Below, in pieces: positions 1-7,407 of a stretch of 7,407 bases of DNA (position 1 is the first letter of the stretch; the number at the start of each line of letters is the position of its first letter). The DNA is from Planctomycetota bacterium (GTDB taxonomy: Bacteria > Planctomycetota > Phycisphaerae > UBA1845 > PWPN01). The position numbers were made by a program, and so were the translations under genes. The notes under the pieces were generated by a model. It made no database searches. It saw only the letters and a program-made list of their open reading frames with translations, and was not told where the DNA came from. The stretch covers positions 1,201,789 through 1,209,195 of the forward strand of contig CP070790.1 in NCBI GenBank assembly GCA_020346805.1, written 5' to 3'.

Positions 1-381
1 ATCGATAGCTTCGTTTGCTGCTATGCTAAATAATCGATCACGAAACGGTGACTTATTTTTCTTCCCGGATCCCCGAAACCAATCAAGCTCTAGCCTCTTA
101 ATGGCAACATCATATTTACCTTTTCTCTCTAAGTATCTTCTTAGACGATCCATTTCAATGGTCCCACCTGTTTTGGCATCAACCACTACCGTATCTTTAT
201 AACCTTGCCCAAGGCTACCTGGCGAATGGACCATTAGCGCATGATTCCAATAGCAGTGAGTTCCACGACGAATTATCCAACCCCAGAGGCTCCTCTTGGT
301 GTGAATGAGTATTATATCTGCAGCTTCCAATTTAAAGCTTTTCGCTGAACACTTTAATCTCTCGGAAACCTTAGTAGCCAT
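1..381 (-). CDS. Probable YiiX/YaeF-like permuted NlpC/P60 cysteine hydrolase, C-terminus beyond the left edge
   Basis: This minus-strand frame is open for all 127 codons from the ATG at 381-379 to the window edge. It begins [11 protein letters not shown] 'ADIILIHT' strand lies at residues 21-28, 'YWNHALMV' at 44-51 with candidate catalytic His47, 'VVVDAK' at 65-70 with candidate acidic residue Asp68, and a following helix 'MDRLRRYLE'. Then come a strand 'YDVAIKRL' and a helix '[14 protein letters not shown]'. This order (GDI strand, His on the next strand, acidic residue, helix, strand, helix) is what I know from the permuted papain-like YiiX/YaeF family. In that family the catalytic Cys comes last, so here it would be off the edge and cannot be checked. 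Family members are usually amidases or peptidases acting on the envelope or on lipid-linked substrates; the substrate here is unknown. No signal peptide is visible. No Shine-Dalgarno sequence precedes the ATG, and the region upstream of it is already rpoB, so the true N-terminus may be lost. AT-richness and use of AGA, ATA and CTA codons differ from the polymerase genes. Confidence 0.6.
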   Translation of the reverse strand, partial: MATKVSERLKCSAKSFKLEAADIILIHTKRSLWGWIIRRGTHCYWNHALMVHSPGSLGQGYKDTVVVDAKTGGTIEMDRLRRYLERKGKYDVAIKRLELDWFRGSGKKNKSPFRDRLFSIAANEAID

Positions 382-396
382 TTTGTATCTGCTTCA
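379..396. other. Breakpoint between the minus-strand gene and truncated rpoB
   Basis: To the right, the + frame reads V-S-A-S-L-I-P-F from 385, the conserved run before the beta motif [12 protein letters not shown]. One codon further left, 382-384 reads Phe where the family has Ser, and CAT at 379-381 is the reverse complement of the minus gene's start codon. Farther left, the rpoB frame has stops at 355-357, 346-348 and 235-237. Homology therefore ends within a few bases of 384. I see no terminal inverted repeat, target-site duplication, intron domain or intein-like C-terminus at the join. A chimeric assembly join is the simplest explanation; a genuine rearrangement is possible. Confidence 0.75.
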
Positions 397-2367
397 CTGA
401 TTCCGTTTCTCGAGCATGACGACGCGAACCGTGCCCTGATGGGCTCTAACATGCAGCGTCAGGCGGTTCCCTTGGTCAAGACCGAGCCTCCGATAGTGGC
501 GACGGGCATGGAAAGACAAGTACCCATAAACAGTGGCATGGTTATTCGAGCGGAGGAGGCGGGTACGGTTACGGCGGTCGATGCAATGCATATTGAAATA
601 AGCGGCACGCACGAATATCAGCTTCGCAAGTTCCAAGGATTGAATGAGCGAACGTGTCTCAACCAGAAACCGGTGGTCAAACTTGGAGACAAGGTTAAGA
701 AAGACCAGATCATAGCGGATGGACCGGCGTGTTTTAATGGGGAGTTGTCTTTGGGAAGAAATGTTCTGGTGGCCTTTATGACTTTTGACGGCTACAACTT
801 TGAAGATGCCATTCTGATCAGCGAACGTTTGCTTAAAAATGACACCTTTACCAGTGTTCATATCGACGAGTACGACATAGAGATTCGTGAGACCAAACTG
901 GGTCGTGAGGAGTTTACTCGCGACATACCCAACGTTTCGGAGCGGGCCTTGGCCAACCTTGACGAAAACGGTGTTGTTCGGGTGGGGACGCCTGTGGGCC
1001 CGGGTGACATATTGGTTGGTAAAGTAAGTCCGAAGAGTAAGAGCGAGCTTTCTCCTGAAGAGAAGTTGTTGTACGCGATCTTCGGCCGAGCCGGCGAAGA
1101 TGTAAAGAATGATTCGCTCGAGTTGCCGGCGGGTGAGGAAGGTGTGGTTATTGACACCAAATGGTTTAGCCGGCGCATGCACCTGACGGATGAGCAAAAG
1201 AAGCAGCTCAATCGACAGATGAGGGAGTACAAGAGAACCCAGGACGATAGGATCGCATCAATTTTTCGCCAGATGTGTGAGGAGATTGAAGGGATAACCG
1301 GTCAGGTAATGGTGGACCCCTCGACCAAGCAGAAGGTTGGGCATTCCGAATCGACGGATGTTATTCTCGAACAGGTCGAGACCTTCGGTGCTCAGGTGGG
1401 CACTGGCGAATTAAAATGGGTAAAGCCGGCGTCGACGCGTCCTCAAGTGGGTAAGCTGGTGGATAGTTATTGGCCGCGGATCGTAGACATTATTGAGGAG
1501 CGCGATCGCCGAGTGGCCCAGATGAAGCGTGGCGATGAGCTTCCTTCAGGGGTGCTGGAGATGGTCAAAGTTTATGTGGCCACCAAGCGTCAATTATCGG
1601 TTGGGGACAAGATGGCGGGGCGGCACGGCAACAAAGGTGTCATTGCCCGGATATTGCCTGAAGAGGATATGCCTTTCCTTAAAGACGGAACACCGGTTGA
1701 TATTTTGCTTAACCCACTTGGTGTTCCTTCACGTATGAACGTGGGTCAAATTCTTGAGACCCATCTGGGTTGGGCGGCGGCTATCCTTGGGTTCCAGGCG
1801 CTGACTCCCGTTTTTGACGGTGCTAATGAAGAGGAAATAAGTCGGTGTATTCGTGAAGCGAACGAGTGTGTACGCAGACGGTGTGAGGATGCGGAAGTTC
1901 TCCGGCGTGCCGGAGAAACTGGCGAGCTGCTGGTTGAGATGCCGCGACACGGCAAACAGCGTCTTTACGATGGTCGAACTGGTGAACCTTTCGACCAACC
2001 GGTAACCGTAGGCTATCTATACATGATGAAACTTCACCACTTGGTAGACGACAAGATCCACGCTCGGGCCACCGGTCCTTATTCCCTGATTACCCAGCAG
2101 CCTCTGGGCGGCAAGGCCCGTACTGGGGGACAGCGCTTCGGCGAAATGGAGGTCTGGGGTCTGGAGGCCTATGGGGCCGCATACATACTCCAGGAGCTTT
2201 TGACGGTTAAAAGTGACGACGTTGAAGGGCGGACCAAGATTTACGAATCGATGGTCAAGGGCACCAATACCCTGGAAGCCGGTACCCCCGTGTCCTTCGA
2301 CGTATTATGTAATGAGATTAAGGGGCTGGGTATGAACATCCAGCTCGAAAAGAATCGGATTATTTGA
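385..2367 (+). CDS. rpoB: DNA-directed RNA polymerase subunit beta, C-terminal half (5' truncated)
   Basis: This is the C-terminal half of the beta subunit, which forms one pincer and part of the catalytic centre of RNA polymerase. The homologous frame begins at Val 385-387, equivalent to about E. coli residue 663; roughly the first 662 residues (protrusion, lobe, main rifampicin pocket) are absent. The first in-frame ATG is at 439 and equals E. coli M681, inside a conserved motif and without a Shine-Dalgarno sequence, so it is not a natural start. Numbered from that ATG: MQRQAVP at 5-11, YNFEDAI at 119-125 (acidic pair near the active site), the flap region at about 140-245, and an insertion at about 246-367 in the place of E. 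coli SI2. [12 protein letters not shown] follows at 389-400 with catalytic lysines K391 and K399, then [10 protein letters not shown] at 425-434, RLYDGRTGE at 508-516 and [11 protein letters not shown] at 563-573. The end 'LGMNIQLE' is the normal beta terminus, with TGA at 2365-2367. Residues 466-502 form a longer linker than in E. coli, with three cysteines (470, 477, 482). The surviving part has no frameshift and appears under normal selection. Confidence 0.95.
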   Translation, partial: VSASLIPFLEHDDANRALMGSNMQRQAVPLVKTEPPIVATGMERQVPINSGMVIRAEEAGTVTAVDAMHIEISGTHEYQLRKFQGLNERTCLNQKPVVKLGDKVKKDQIIADGPACFNGELSLGRNVLVAFMTFDGYNFEDAILISERLLKNDTFTSVHIDEYDIEIRETKLGREEFTRDIPNVSERALANLDENGVVRVGTPVGPGDILVGKVSPKSKSELSPEEKLLYAIFGRAGEDVKNDSLELPAGEEGVVIDTKWFSRRMHLTDEQKKQLNRQMREYKRTQDDRIASIFRQMCEEIEGITGQVMVDPSTKQKVGHSESTDVILEQVETFGAQVGTGELKWVKPASTRPQVGKLVDSYWPRIVDIIEERDRRVAQMKRGDELPSGVLEMVKVYVATKRQLSVGDKMAGRHGNKGVIARILPEEDMPFLKDGTPVDILLNPLGVPSRMNVGQILETHLGWAAAILGFQALTPVFDGANEEEISRCIREANECVRRRCEDAEVLRRAGETGELLVEMPRHGKQRLYDGRTGEPFDQPVTVGYLYMMKLHHLVDDKIHARATGPYSLITQQPLGGKARTGGQRFGEMEVWGLEAYGAAYILQELLTVKSDDVEGRTKIYESMVKGTNTLEAGTPVSFDVLCNEIKGLGMNIQLEKNRII

Positions 2368-2384
2368 TCGGATTTGTCGTGGTT

Positions 2385-2421
2385 ATGGTTATGGCAGGTA
2401 TGGTATTGAGATGATAACCAT
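2385..2421 (+). repeat. Inverted repeat after rpoB
   Basis: ATGGTTAT at 2385-2392 is perfectly complementary to ATAACCAT at 2414-2421, with a 21-base loop. The stem is AT-rich and no T-tract follows directly, so it is not a classical terminator. It could be a weak RNA hairpin for processing or attenuation between rpoB and rpoC, or chance. Confidence 0.3.
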
Positions 2422-2470
2422 CGGCAAGTAAGACAATAATTTTGTTTTGTTGATGATTCTTTTTTCTACC

Positions 2471-2475
2471 AAGGA
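2471..2475 (+). promoter_or_regulatory. Shine-Dalgarno sequence for rpoC
   Basis: AAGGA lies 10 bases before the ATG at 2486. The in-frame alternatives TTG 2447 and ATG 2453 have only T-rich sequence upstream, so this site favours 2486 as the rpoC start. Confidence 0.55.
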
Positions 2476-2485
2476 CCGTGATAAG

Positions 2486-5400
2486 ATGGCCGACAACATT
2501 TACGATCGGATTAACGATTACGGTAGCGTCAAGATATCGTTGGCTTCGCCGAACGATATCCGTAGTTGGTCGTTTGGGGAGGTTAAGAAACCGGAGACGA
2601 TCAACTATCGAACCTATCGAGCGGAAAAGGATGGTTTGTTCTGCGAGCGGATTTTCGGTCCGGAGCGTGATTGGGAATGCTCTTGTGGCAAATATAAGGG
2701 GACCAAACACAAGGGGATTATTTGCGACCGCTGCGGTGTGAAAGTGACCCATTCCCGCGTTCGCCGGAAGCGAATGGGTCATATCAACCTGGCTGCTCCG
2801 GTAGTGCACATATGGTTTTTCAAGGCCATGCCCAGCCGATTGGGCAATCTGCTGGGCATGAAAACCAGCGACCTGGAGAAGGTGATTTACTTCCAGGATT
2901 ATATCGTTGTAGATTCCCTGGATTCGCCGCTTAAGCAGAAGCAGTTATTGAATGAAGAGGAGTACCGGGCGGCCCGCGAGAAATATGGGGAAGACGGCTT
3001 CATGGCCCAGACCGGTGCCGAGGCCGTCAGGACTCTGCTGCAAAAGCTGGATCTGGTTCAGATCAGCGGGGAACTTCACAGTTCAATCAGCAAGACCAAC
3101 AGCAAGCAGAAAGTGAAGGATCTGAGTAAGCGGCTCAAGATTGTTGAGAATCTGCGGAACAGCGGCAATGAGCCTGACTGGATGGTTATGGAAGTAATTC
3201 CGGTGATTCCGCCGGACCTTAGACCGCTGGTTTTATTGGAGAGCGGCAATTTTGCCACCAGCGACCTTAACGATTTGTATCGCCGTATTATCAACCGTAA
3301 CAACCGATTGAAAAAGCTGGTCGATCTTAACGCACCTGAAGTCATCATTCGCAATGAAAAGCGGATGTTGCAGCAGGCGGTTGATGCCCTGTTTGATAAT
3401 GGCCGGTGCCGACGACCGGTACTGGGCAGCAGCAACCGCCCCCTGAAATCGCTTACCGATATGATCAAGGGTAAGCAGGGACGTTTCCGAGAGAACCTGT
3501 TGGGTAAGCGGGTCGATTACTCGGCCCGTTCGGTGATTGTAGTAGGTCCGGAGTTGAATCTGCATCAGTGCGGTCTGCCCAAGAAGATCGCCCTGGAGTT
3601 GTATCAGCCTTTCATTATTCGCAAGCTGAAGGAGCGTGGGCTGGCGGATACCATCAAGAGCGCCAAGAAGATGCTCGAACGGCGCGACCAGGAAATCTGG
3701 GACATTCTGGAAGAGGTTATTATCAATCACCCCGTGCTTTTGAATCGCGCTCCCACACTTCACCGTATGGGTATTCAGGCTTTTGAGCCGGTACTTGTTG
3801 AAGGTAATGCTATCCGAATACATCCTCTAGTCTGCAAGGGATTTAATGCGGACTTTGACGGGGACCAAATGGCGGTACACCTGCCCCTCTCGATTGAGGC
3901 CCAGACCGAGTCCCACGTTCTGATGATGTCGACGAACAACATCTTCAGCCCGGCCAACGGGAGCCCGATTATGTCTCCCTCGCAGGATATCGTTATGGGT
4001 ATTTTTTACCTGACGTGTGATTACTCTACCAAGCCGACAAGTGATGAGGAGCGAAGACTTCCGTATTTCTGTCATGCCCATGAGGCGTTGATGGCATATG
4101 ATATGGGAAAGATTACTATTCATGATAAGATTCTTTGTCGCATCGACAGGGATATGGTGATCAATTCTCATCAGGGAGATTCCGAGCAAGTCCCGCCAAA
4201 CAGCGTTATTGAAACCACGGTTGGTCGATTGATTTTCAATGACATTTTGCCCAAGGAGATGCCATTCTATAACTATCCTTTGAGTCAGAAGGGTGCGGGA
4301 CGGGTGATCGATGACTGCCATTATCAACTTGGCAGATCGGCTACTGTCGAAGCGCTGGATACGATTAAGGAAATTGGTTTTAGGTATAGTACCCTTGCCG
4401 GTCTTTCCTTTGGTATCAACGATCTACGCATACCGGCGGCCAAGAGTAGGATTATTGCTGCCGCTCAAAAGACGGTGGATCGGATCGAACGAGGTTACCA
4501 GCATGGGGCCATTACTCCGATGGAGAGGCACAATCAGTTGATTGACGTCTGGGTGCACGCCCGTGAGTTAGTTACCGAAGAGATGATGAGGGAACTCAAG
4601 TACGACCGTCGGGATGAACAAGGGGATTATATTCCGGTTGGTGAGGAAAGAGGAAAGTGGTATCTCAATCCCATCTTCCTGATGACTGACTCCGGAGCTC
4701 GTGGTTCGGTGGATCAAATTCGCCAGTTGGCGGGGATGCGAGCCCTGATGGCCAAGCCTTCCGGTGAGATCATTGAAACCCCGATCAAGAGTAACTTCCG
4801 TGAAGGGCTTGGTGTGTTGGAATACTTCAGCTCCACCCACGGAGCCCGTAAGGGTTTGGCGGATACCGCCCTGAAGACGGCGGATTCCGGTTATCTGACT
4901 CGTAAACTTGCAGATGTGGCCCAGAATGTAATCGTTTATGTGGTTGATTGTGGCACGATTAACGGTATTACCAAGGAAGCGATCTATAAGGGCGAGGAAA
5001 TTGCCATACCCTTGCGTGAATCCATCTATGTAAGGTGTGCGCGTGATTCGATTCGCAATCCGATCACCGATGAATTGATTGTGGCTGAGAATCAGGCGAT
5101 CACCCGCGAAATCGCCGACAAGCTCGAGGATTTGGGTTTGGATACGATTCGAGTACGCAGTCCGTTGACCTGCGAGAGTCCGCTTGGCGTTTGTGCGCGA
5201 TGCTATGGAGTTGATCTGTCAACCAGTCAGCTTGTGGAAGAAGGTTTGGCGGTCGGAATCCTTGCCGCCCAGTCCATAGGTGAGCCGGGTACACAGTTGA
5301 CCATGCGTACATTCCATACCGGCGGTGTAGCTACTCGAGCAGTGGTTGAGAACGAGATCCGCAATTCCCAGGCCGGTAAAGTTGTCTTCCAGAATTTGAA

Positions 5401-6901
5401 TGTGGTGGATGTGCCGACAACTGCAGATATGCCCGCACGACGTGTGGCACTGAAGCGTAATGGAGAGGTTGTCATTATCGATCCCAAGGGACGAGAGTTA
5501 GAGCGGTTCAAAGTGCCGTATGGTGCTGAGATTCTTGTCGGCGAAGGAACTGAGGTGGAGGCTCGCACCCAATTATCTATTTGGGACCCGCATCTGACAC
5601 CAATTCTGGCAGAGGTTGAGGGTTTTGTCAGATTCCACGATATTGCCGAAGGTGAAACGGTTCGTCTGGAACAGGAACGGACCGATGCCAAATATCTGGT
5701 TATCGAGCACAAGGGTGAAAAACATCCGCAGATTATCATCGAAGATCGAGAGGGTAACGTACTTGATTATCATTACCTGCCAGCCAAGGCACGTATAGAG
5801 GTGTCAGAAGGCGATGAAATCAGTCCGGGCATGTTGCTGGCTCGGCAGCCACGGGCCATTGCCGGCACACAGGATATCACGGGAGGTTTACCCCGTGTCA
5901 CCGAAATTTTCGAAGCTCGCAAGCCCAAAGAGCCGGCGGTAATGGCGGAAATATCCGGCGTGGTAGAAATCCGTGCGGACAAGCGTCGCGGCAAGATGAC
6001 TATCATCATACGTTCTGAAAGTGGTATGGAAAAAGAACACCATGTGCCGCAGGACAGGCAGTTGTTGGTACACGCGAACGATTATATAGATGCTGGTGAC
6101 CCGCTGGTTGAAGGCCCATTGGTGCCGCACGATATTCTGAGGATCAAGGGCGAGGAGGCTCTTTATACTTACCTGCTCAATGAAGTCCAGACGGTTTATC
6201 GAAGCCAGAATGTTACTATTAACGATAAGCATGTGGAAATTATACTAATGCAGATGCTTCGCAAGGTGAGAGTGGACAATCCCGGTGACAGCGTTTTTCT
6301 GCCTAGTGAGGTGACGGACAAATTCAGATTCCGGGGAGAGAACTCGCGTTTGGCCAATAGTGTCAAGATCAAGGATCCCGGTGATAGTGAGTTAGAAGTA
6401 GGAGCTATCATACCCAAGGAGGAATTTCGGGAACTTGTATCAAAGATTGAAGAGGAAGGAGGAACGCCTCCGATCAAGGACCGTAAGCCTCGACCGACCA
6501 CTGCCAAGACGTTGCTCTTGGGGATCACCAAGGCTTCATTGCAAAGTGATTCGTTTATCTCCGCCGCCTCGTTCCAGGAGACCACCAAGGTGCTGACCGA
6601 AGCCTCCATCAGCGGTTCCGAGGATCGTTTGATAGGTTTGAAGGAGAACGTGATTCTCGGCCACTTGATACCTGCGGGAACCGCTTTCAAGTCTCATCTG
6701 GAGTTACGAGTGCGTCATTTGGCTGAGCCGGTGCCCGAGCGTGAGGTGGCTCCCATGGGTATGGAGCCTATGGTTCAGGAGGCCGAGGCGGTTATGGAAG
6801 AGATGGCTTCTGCCGGCGTATCCGCCGCCCCTTGGTCCGCCGATAGCAGCGAGGATATTCCGTCAGTGGAACAGCAGCGTGATCAACAGCAGAGTGAGTA
6901 G
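2486..6901 (+). CDS. rpoC: DNA-directed RNA polymerase subunit beta' (full length)
   Basis: Beta' carries the catalytic magnesium site of RNA polymerase and forms the clamp. The protein is 1471 residues from ATG 2486, against 1407 in E. coli. This start is chosen because it follows AAGGA and gives [11 protein letters not shown], the usual N-terminus; an extension to TTG 2447 would add 13 unconserved residues. Zinc site 1 is C65, C67, C80 and C83. The RNA polymerase motif NADFDGDQ is at 454-461, with the Mg-binding Asp 456, 458 and 460. SGARGS followed by QIRQLAGMR (736-752) lies in the bridge-helix region. Zinc site 2 is C822, C896, C903 and C906. The trigger loop LTMRTFH at 938-944 has the key Met940, Arg941 and His944. 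About 180 residues separate this from DITGGLPRV at 1130-1138 and hold an SI3-like insert. LLGITKAS (1344-1351), [11 protein letters not shown] (1357-1367) and HLIPAGT (1393-1399) close the core. A Glu/Gln-rich tail of about 59 residues follows from 1413. The gene is intact, with no missing catalytic residue, and sits in the rpoB-rpoC-rpsL order. Confidence 0.98.
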   Translation: MADNIYDRINDYGSVKISLASPNDIRSWSFGEVKKPETINYRTYRAEKDGLFCERIFGPERDWECSCGKYKGTKHKGIICDRCGVKVTHSRVRRKRMGHINLAAPVVHIWFFKAMPSRLGNLLGMKTSDLEKVIYFQDYIVVDSLDSPLKQKQLLNEEEYRAAREKYGEDGFMAQTGAEAVRTLLQKLDLVQISGELHSSISKTNSKQKVKDLSKRLKIVENLRNSGNEPDWMVMEVIPVIPPDLRPLVLLESGNFATSDLNDLYRRIINRNNRLKKLVDLNAPEVIIRNEKRMLQQAVDALFDNGRCRRPVLGSSNRPLKSLTDMIKGKQGRFRENLLGKRVDYSARSVIVVGPELNLHQCGLPKKIALELYQPFIIRKLKERGLADTIKSAKKMLERRDQEIWDILEEVIINHPVLLNRAPTLHRMGIQAFEPVLVEGNAIRIHPLVCKGFNADFDGDQMAVHLPLSIEAQTESHVLMMSTNNIFSPANGSPIMSPSQDIVMGIFYLTCDYSTKPTSDEERRLPYFCHAHEALMAYDMGKITIHDKILCRIDRDMVINSHQGDSEQVPPNSVIETTVGRLIFNDILPKEMPFYNYPLSQKGAGRVIDDCHYQLGRSATVEALDTIKEIGFRYSTLAGLSFGINDLRIPAAKSRIIAAAQKTVDRIERGYQHGAITPMERHNQLIDVWVHARELVTEEMMRELKYDRRDEQGDYIPVGEERGKWYLNPIFLMTDSGARGSVDQIRQLAGMRALMAKPSGEIIETPIKSNFREGLGVLEYFSSTHGARKGLADTALKTADSGYLTRKLADVAQNVIVYVVDCGTINGITKEAIYKGEEIAIPLRESIYVRCARDSIRNPITDELIVAENQAITREIADKLEDLGLDTIRVRSPLTCESPLGVCARCYGVDLSTSQLVEEGLAVGILAAQSIGEPGTQLTMRTFHTGGVATRAVVENEIRNSQAGKVVFQNLNVVDVPTTADMPARRVALKRNGEVVIIDPKGRELERFKVPYGAEILVGEGTEVEARTQLSIWDPHLTPILAEVEGFVRFHDIAEGETVRLEQERTDAKYLVIEHKGEKHPQIIIEDREGNVLDYHYLPAKARIEVSEGDEISPGMLLARQPRAIAGTQDITGGLPRVTEIFEARKPKEPAVMAEISGVVEIRADKRRGKMTIIIRSESGMEKEHHVPQDRQLLVHANDYIDAGDPLVEGPLVPHDILRIKGEEALYTYLLNEVQTVYRSQNVTINDKHVEIILMQMLRKVRVDNPGDSVFLPSEVTDKFRFRGENSRLANSVKIKDPGDSELEVGAIIPKEEFRELVSKIEEEGGTPPIKDRKPRPTTAKTLLLGITKASLQSDSFISAASFQETTKVLTEASISGSEDRLIGLKENVILGHLIPAGTAFKSHLELRVRHLAEPVPEREVAPMGMEPMVQEAEAVMEEMASAGVSAAPWSADSSEDIPSVEQQRDQQQSE

Positions 6902-6951
6902 TTAATTCCCTGGCGTTATGAAGATTGTATAGATATGATGGAAGTTTGGTA

Positions 6952-6968
6952 ACCGGTATAGGGCCGGT
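6952..6968 (+). repeat. Small hairpin upstream of rpsL
   Basis: ACCGG at 6952-6956 pairs with CCGGT at 6964-6968 across a 7-base loop. It lies midway in the 93-base rpoC-rpsL spacer and 15 bases before the rpsL ribosome binding site. No T-run follows, so it is not an intrinsic terminator. It may be a processing or weak regulatory hairpin; no known riboswitch is recognised. Confidence 0.35.
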
Positions 6969-6983
6969 GCCTTAATGTTAAGT

Positions 6984-6990
6984 AGAGGAG
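6984..6990 (+). promoter_or_regulatory. Strong Shine-Dalgarno sequence for rpsL
   Basis: AGAGGAG ends four bases before the ATG at 6995, placing the GAGG core six bases away. It is a near-perfect match to the anti-Shine-Dalgarno sequence, better than the rpoC site, as expected for a highly expressed ribosomal protein. Confidence 0.8.
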
Positions 6991-6994
6991 TACT

Positions 6995-7384
6995 ATGCCA
7001 ACCATTAACCAACTGGTTCGATATGGACGGAAGAAGCAGCCTCGTAAGTCAAAAGTGCGCGATCTGGATAAGTGCCCAGAGAAGCGCGGCGTTTGTCTGA
7101 TTGTCAAAACCCAGACCCCCAAGAAGCCTAATTCCGCGCTGCGCAAGGTTGCCCGTGTCAGGCTGACCAACGGGAAGGAAATTACCGCATACATTCCCGG
7201 CATCGATCACAATCTGCAAGAGCACTCGATTGTGCTGGTTCGTGGCGGGCGGGTGCGTGATTTGCCCGGGGTTCGGTATCACGTTGTTCGCGGCGCTCTG
7301 GATTGTGTCGGGGTACAGGGTGACAAAGAAAACCGACCCCGGATGCGCGGCCGAAGCAAGTACGGCGTAAAACGTCCCAAGTAG
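6995..7384 (+). CDS. rpsL: Small-subunit ribosomal protein S12 (uS12)
   Basis: S12 sits at the decoding centre of the 30S subunit and contacts helix 44; it helps set translational accuracy and is where streptomycin resistance mutations arise. The protein is 129 residues, against 124 in E. coli. It begins MPTINQLVR and has KRGVC at 30-34, [11 protein letters not shown] at 41-51, RVRLTNGKE at 54-62, HNLQEHS at 72-78, [13 protein letters not shown] at 84-96, and ends [10 protein letters not shown] at 120-129. Lys43 is conserved. Asp89, the residue methylthiolated by RimO in many bacteria, is present. Residue 88 is Arg (CGT at 7256-7258), where E. coli has Lys (K87 without the initiator Met). Between DCVGV and RSKYG there are 12 residues against 6 in E. 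coli, mostly charged or Pro/Gly. The start is fixed by the strong ribosome binding site and the conserved N-terminus. It follows rpoC by 93 bases; rpsG would be expected next but is outside the window. Confidence 0.98.
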   Translation: MPTINQLVRYGRKKQPRKSKVRDLDKCPEKRGVCLIVKTQTPKKPNSALRKVARVRLTNGKEITAYIPGIDHNLQEHSIVLVRGGRVRDLPGVRYHVVRGALDCVGVQGDKENRPRMRGRSKYGVKRPK

Positions 7385-7407
7385 TTATGGTTGTTAGCAA
7401 GCCCTTA

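Larger units (their letters stand above)
2368..2485 (+). other. rpoB-rpoC spacer
   Basis: This 118-base gap has no gene of clear standing. It contains a tandem GGTTAT GGTTAT at 2381-2392, an inverted repeat (listed separately) and two overlapping very short reading frames. One is ATG 2385 to TGA 2412-2414 (9 codons); the other is ATG 2411 to TAA 2429-2431 (6 codons). They share an ATGA overlap at 2411-2414. A run of six T at 2460-2465 has no GC-rich stem before it, so I see no intrinsic terminator. The second half is T-rich and probably serves as the rpoC translation-initiation region. Co-transcription of rpoB and rpoC is expected. Confidence 0.6.

Noticed and set aside
1..396. Intein or self-splicing intron interrupting rpoB
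   Set aside because: The rpoB frame has several stops to the left of the join, no His-Asn intein end is present before 385, and no group I or group II 3' end structure was seen. The left DNA codes on the opposite strand.
394..1197. Long minus-strand frame inside rpoB, and similar long antisense frames inside rpoC
   Set aside because: They lie wholly opposite conserved polymerase coding sequence and show no recognisable domains; they follow from codon composition of the real genes.
385..2367. Natural split beta subunit starting at ATG 439, as in archaeal B'/B''
   Set aside because: The ATG lies within the conserved ALMGSNMQ motif, lacks a ribosome binding site, and 18 conserved codons precede it in frame. 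From memory, the archaeal split point also lies elsewhere.
2455..2470. T-run as intrinsic terminator between rpoB and rpoC
   Set aside because: No GC-rich stem lies directly before the six T residues; the nearest inverted repeat is AT-rich and about 40 bases away.
2447..2485. Longer rpoC N-terminus from TTG 2447 or ATG 2453
   Set aside because: The extra residues ([13 protein letters not shown]) match nothing expected in beta', and the upstream bases are T-rich without a Shine-Dalgarno sequence, unlike ATG 2486.
6911..6939. Promoter before rpsL with TATGAT at 6934-6939
   Set aside because: The -10 resemblance is fair, but the hexamer 17 bases upstream (TGGCGT) matches TTGACA poorly and there is no extended -10 TG. 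Co-transcription with rpoC is simpler.

Overview
The window holds the 3' half of rpoB, a complete rpoC and a complete rpsL, all on the + strand. This is the usual bacterial RNA polymerase / str-operon order, which normally continues into rpsG and fusA beyond the right edge. From memory of the families, the deep features look like a Gram-negative-type bacterium, most likely the Planctomycetota/PVC side: beta residues 246-367 carry an insertion where E. coli has SI2, beta' has a large SI3-like insert in its trigger loop, and the beta' N-terminus and S12 N-terminus have a familiar planctomycete look. This placement is an inference and was not tested by a tree.

Layout. Positions 1-381 contain the 5' part of a minus-strand gene that runs off the left edge. 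It encodes a probable YiiX/YaeF-like (permuted NlpC/P60) protein and is visibly more AT-rich (about 43% GC by hand count) than the polymerase genes. About four bases past its ATG the sequence changes abruptly into the middle of rpoB, at about E. coli residue 663, with no beta N-terminal half, no promoter and no ribosome binding site. RpoB then reads cleanly to 2367. A 118-base spacer leads to rpoC (2486-6901). A 93-base spacer with a small hairpin and a strong Shine-Dalgarno sequence leads to rpsL (6995-7384). The last 23 bases contain nothing I can call.

The genes work together in gene expression. RpoB and RpoC form the catalytic core of RNA polymerase: the beta lysines and the beta' aspartate triad are present. 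S12 lines the decoding centre of the small ribosomal subunit. No undescribed defence, mobile or RNA system is visible. The real anomaly is the junction at about 381-385. It is either an assembly chimera or a real rearrangement that split an essential gene. Smaller points of interest are an arginine at the streptomycin-resistance position of S12 and a lengthened loop near the S12 C-terminus.
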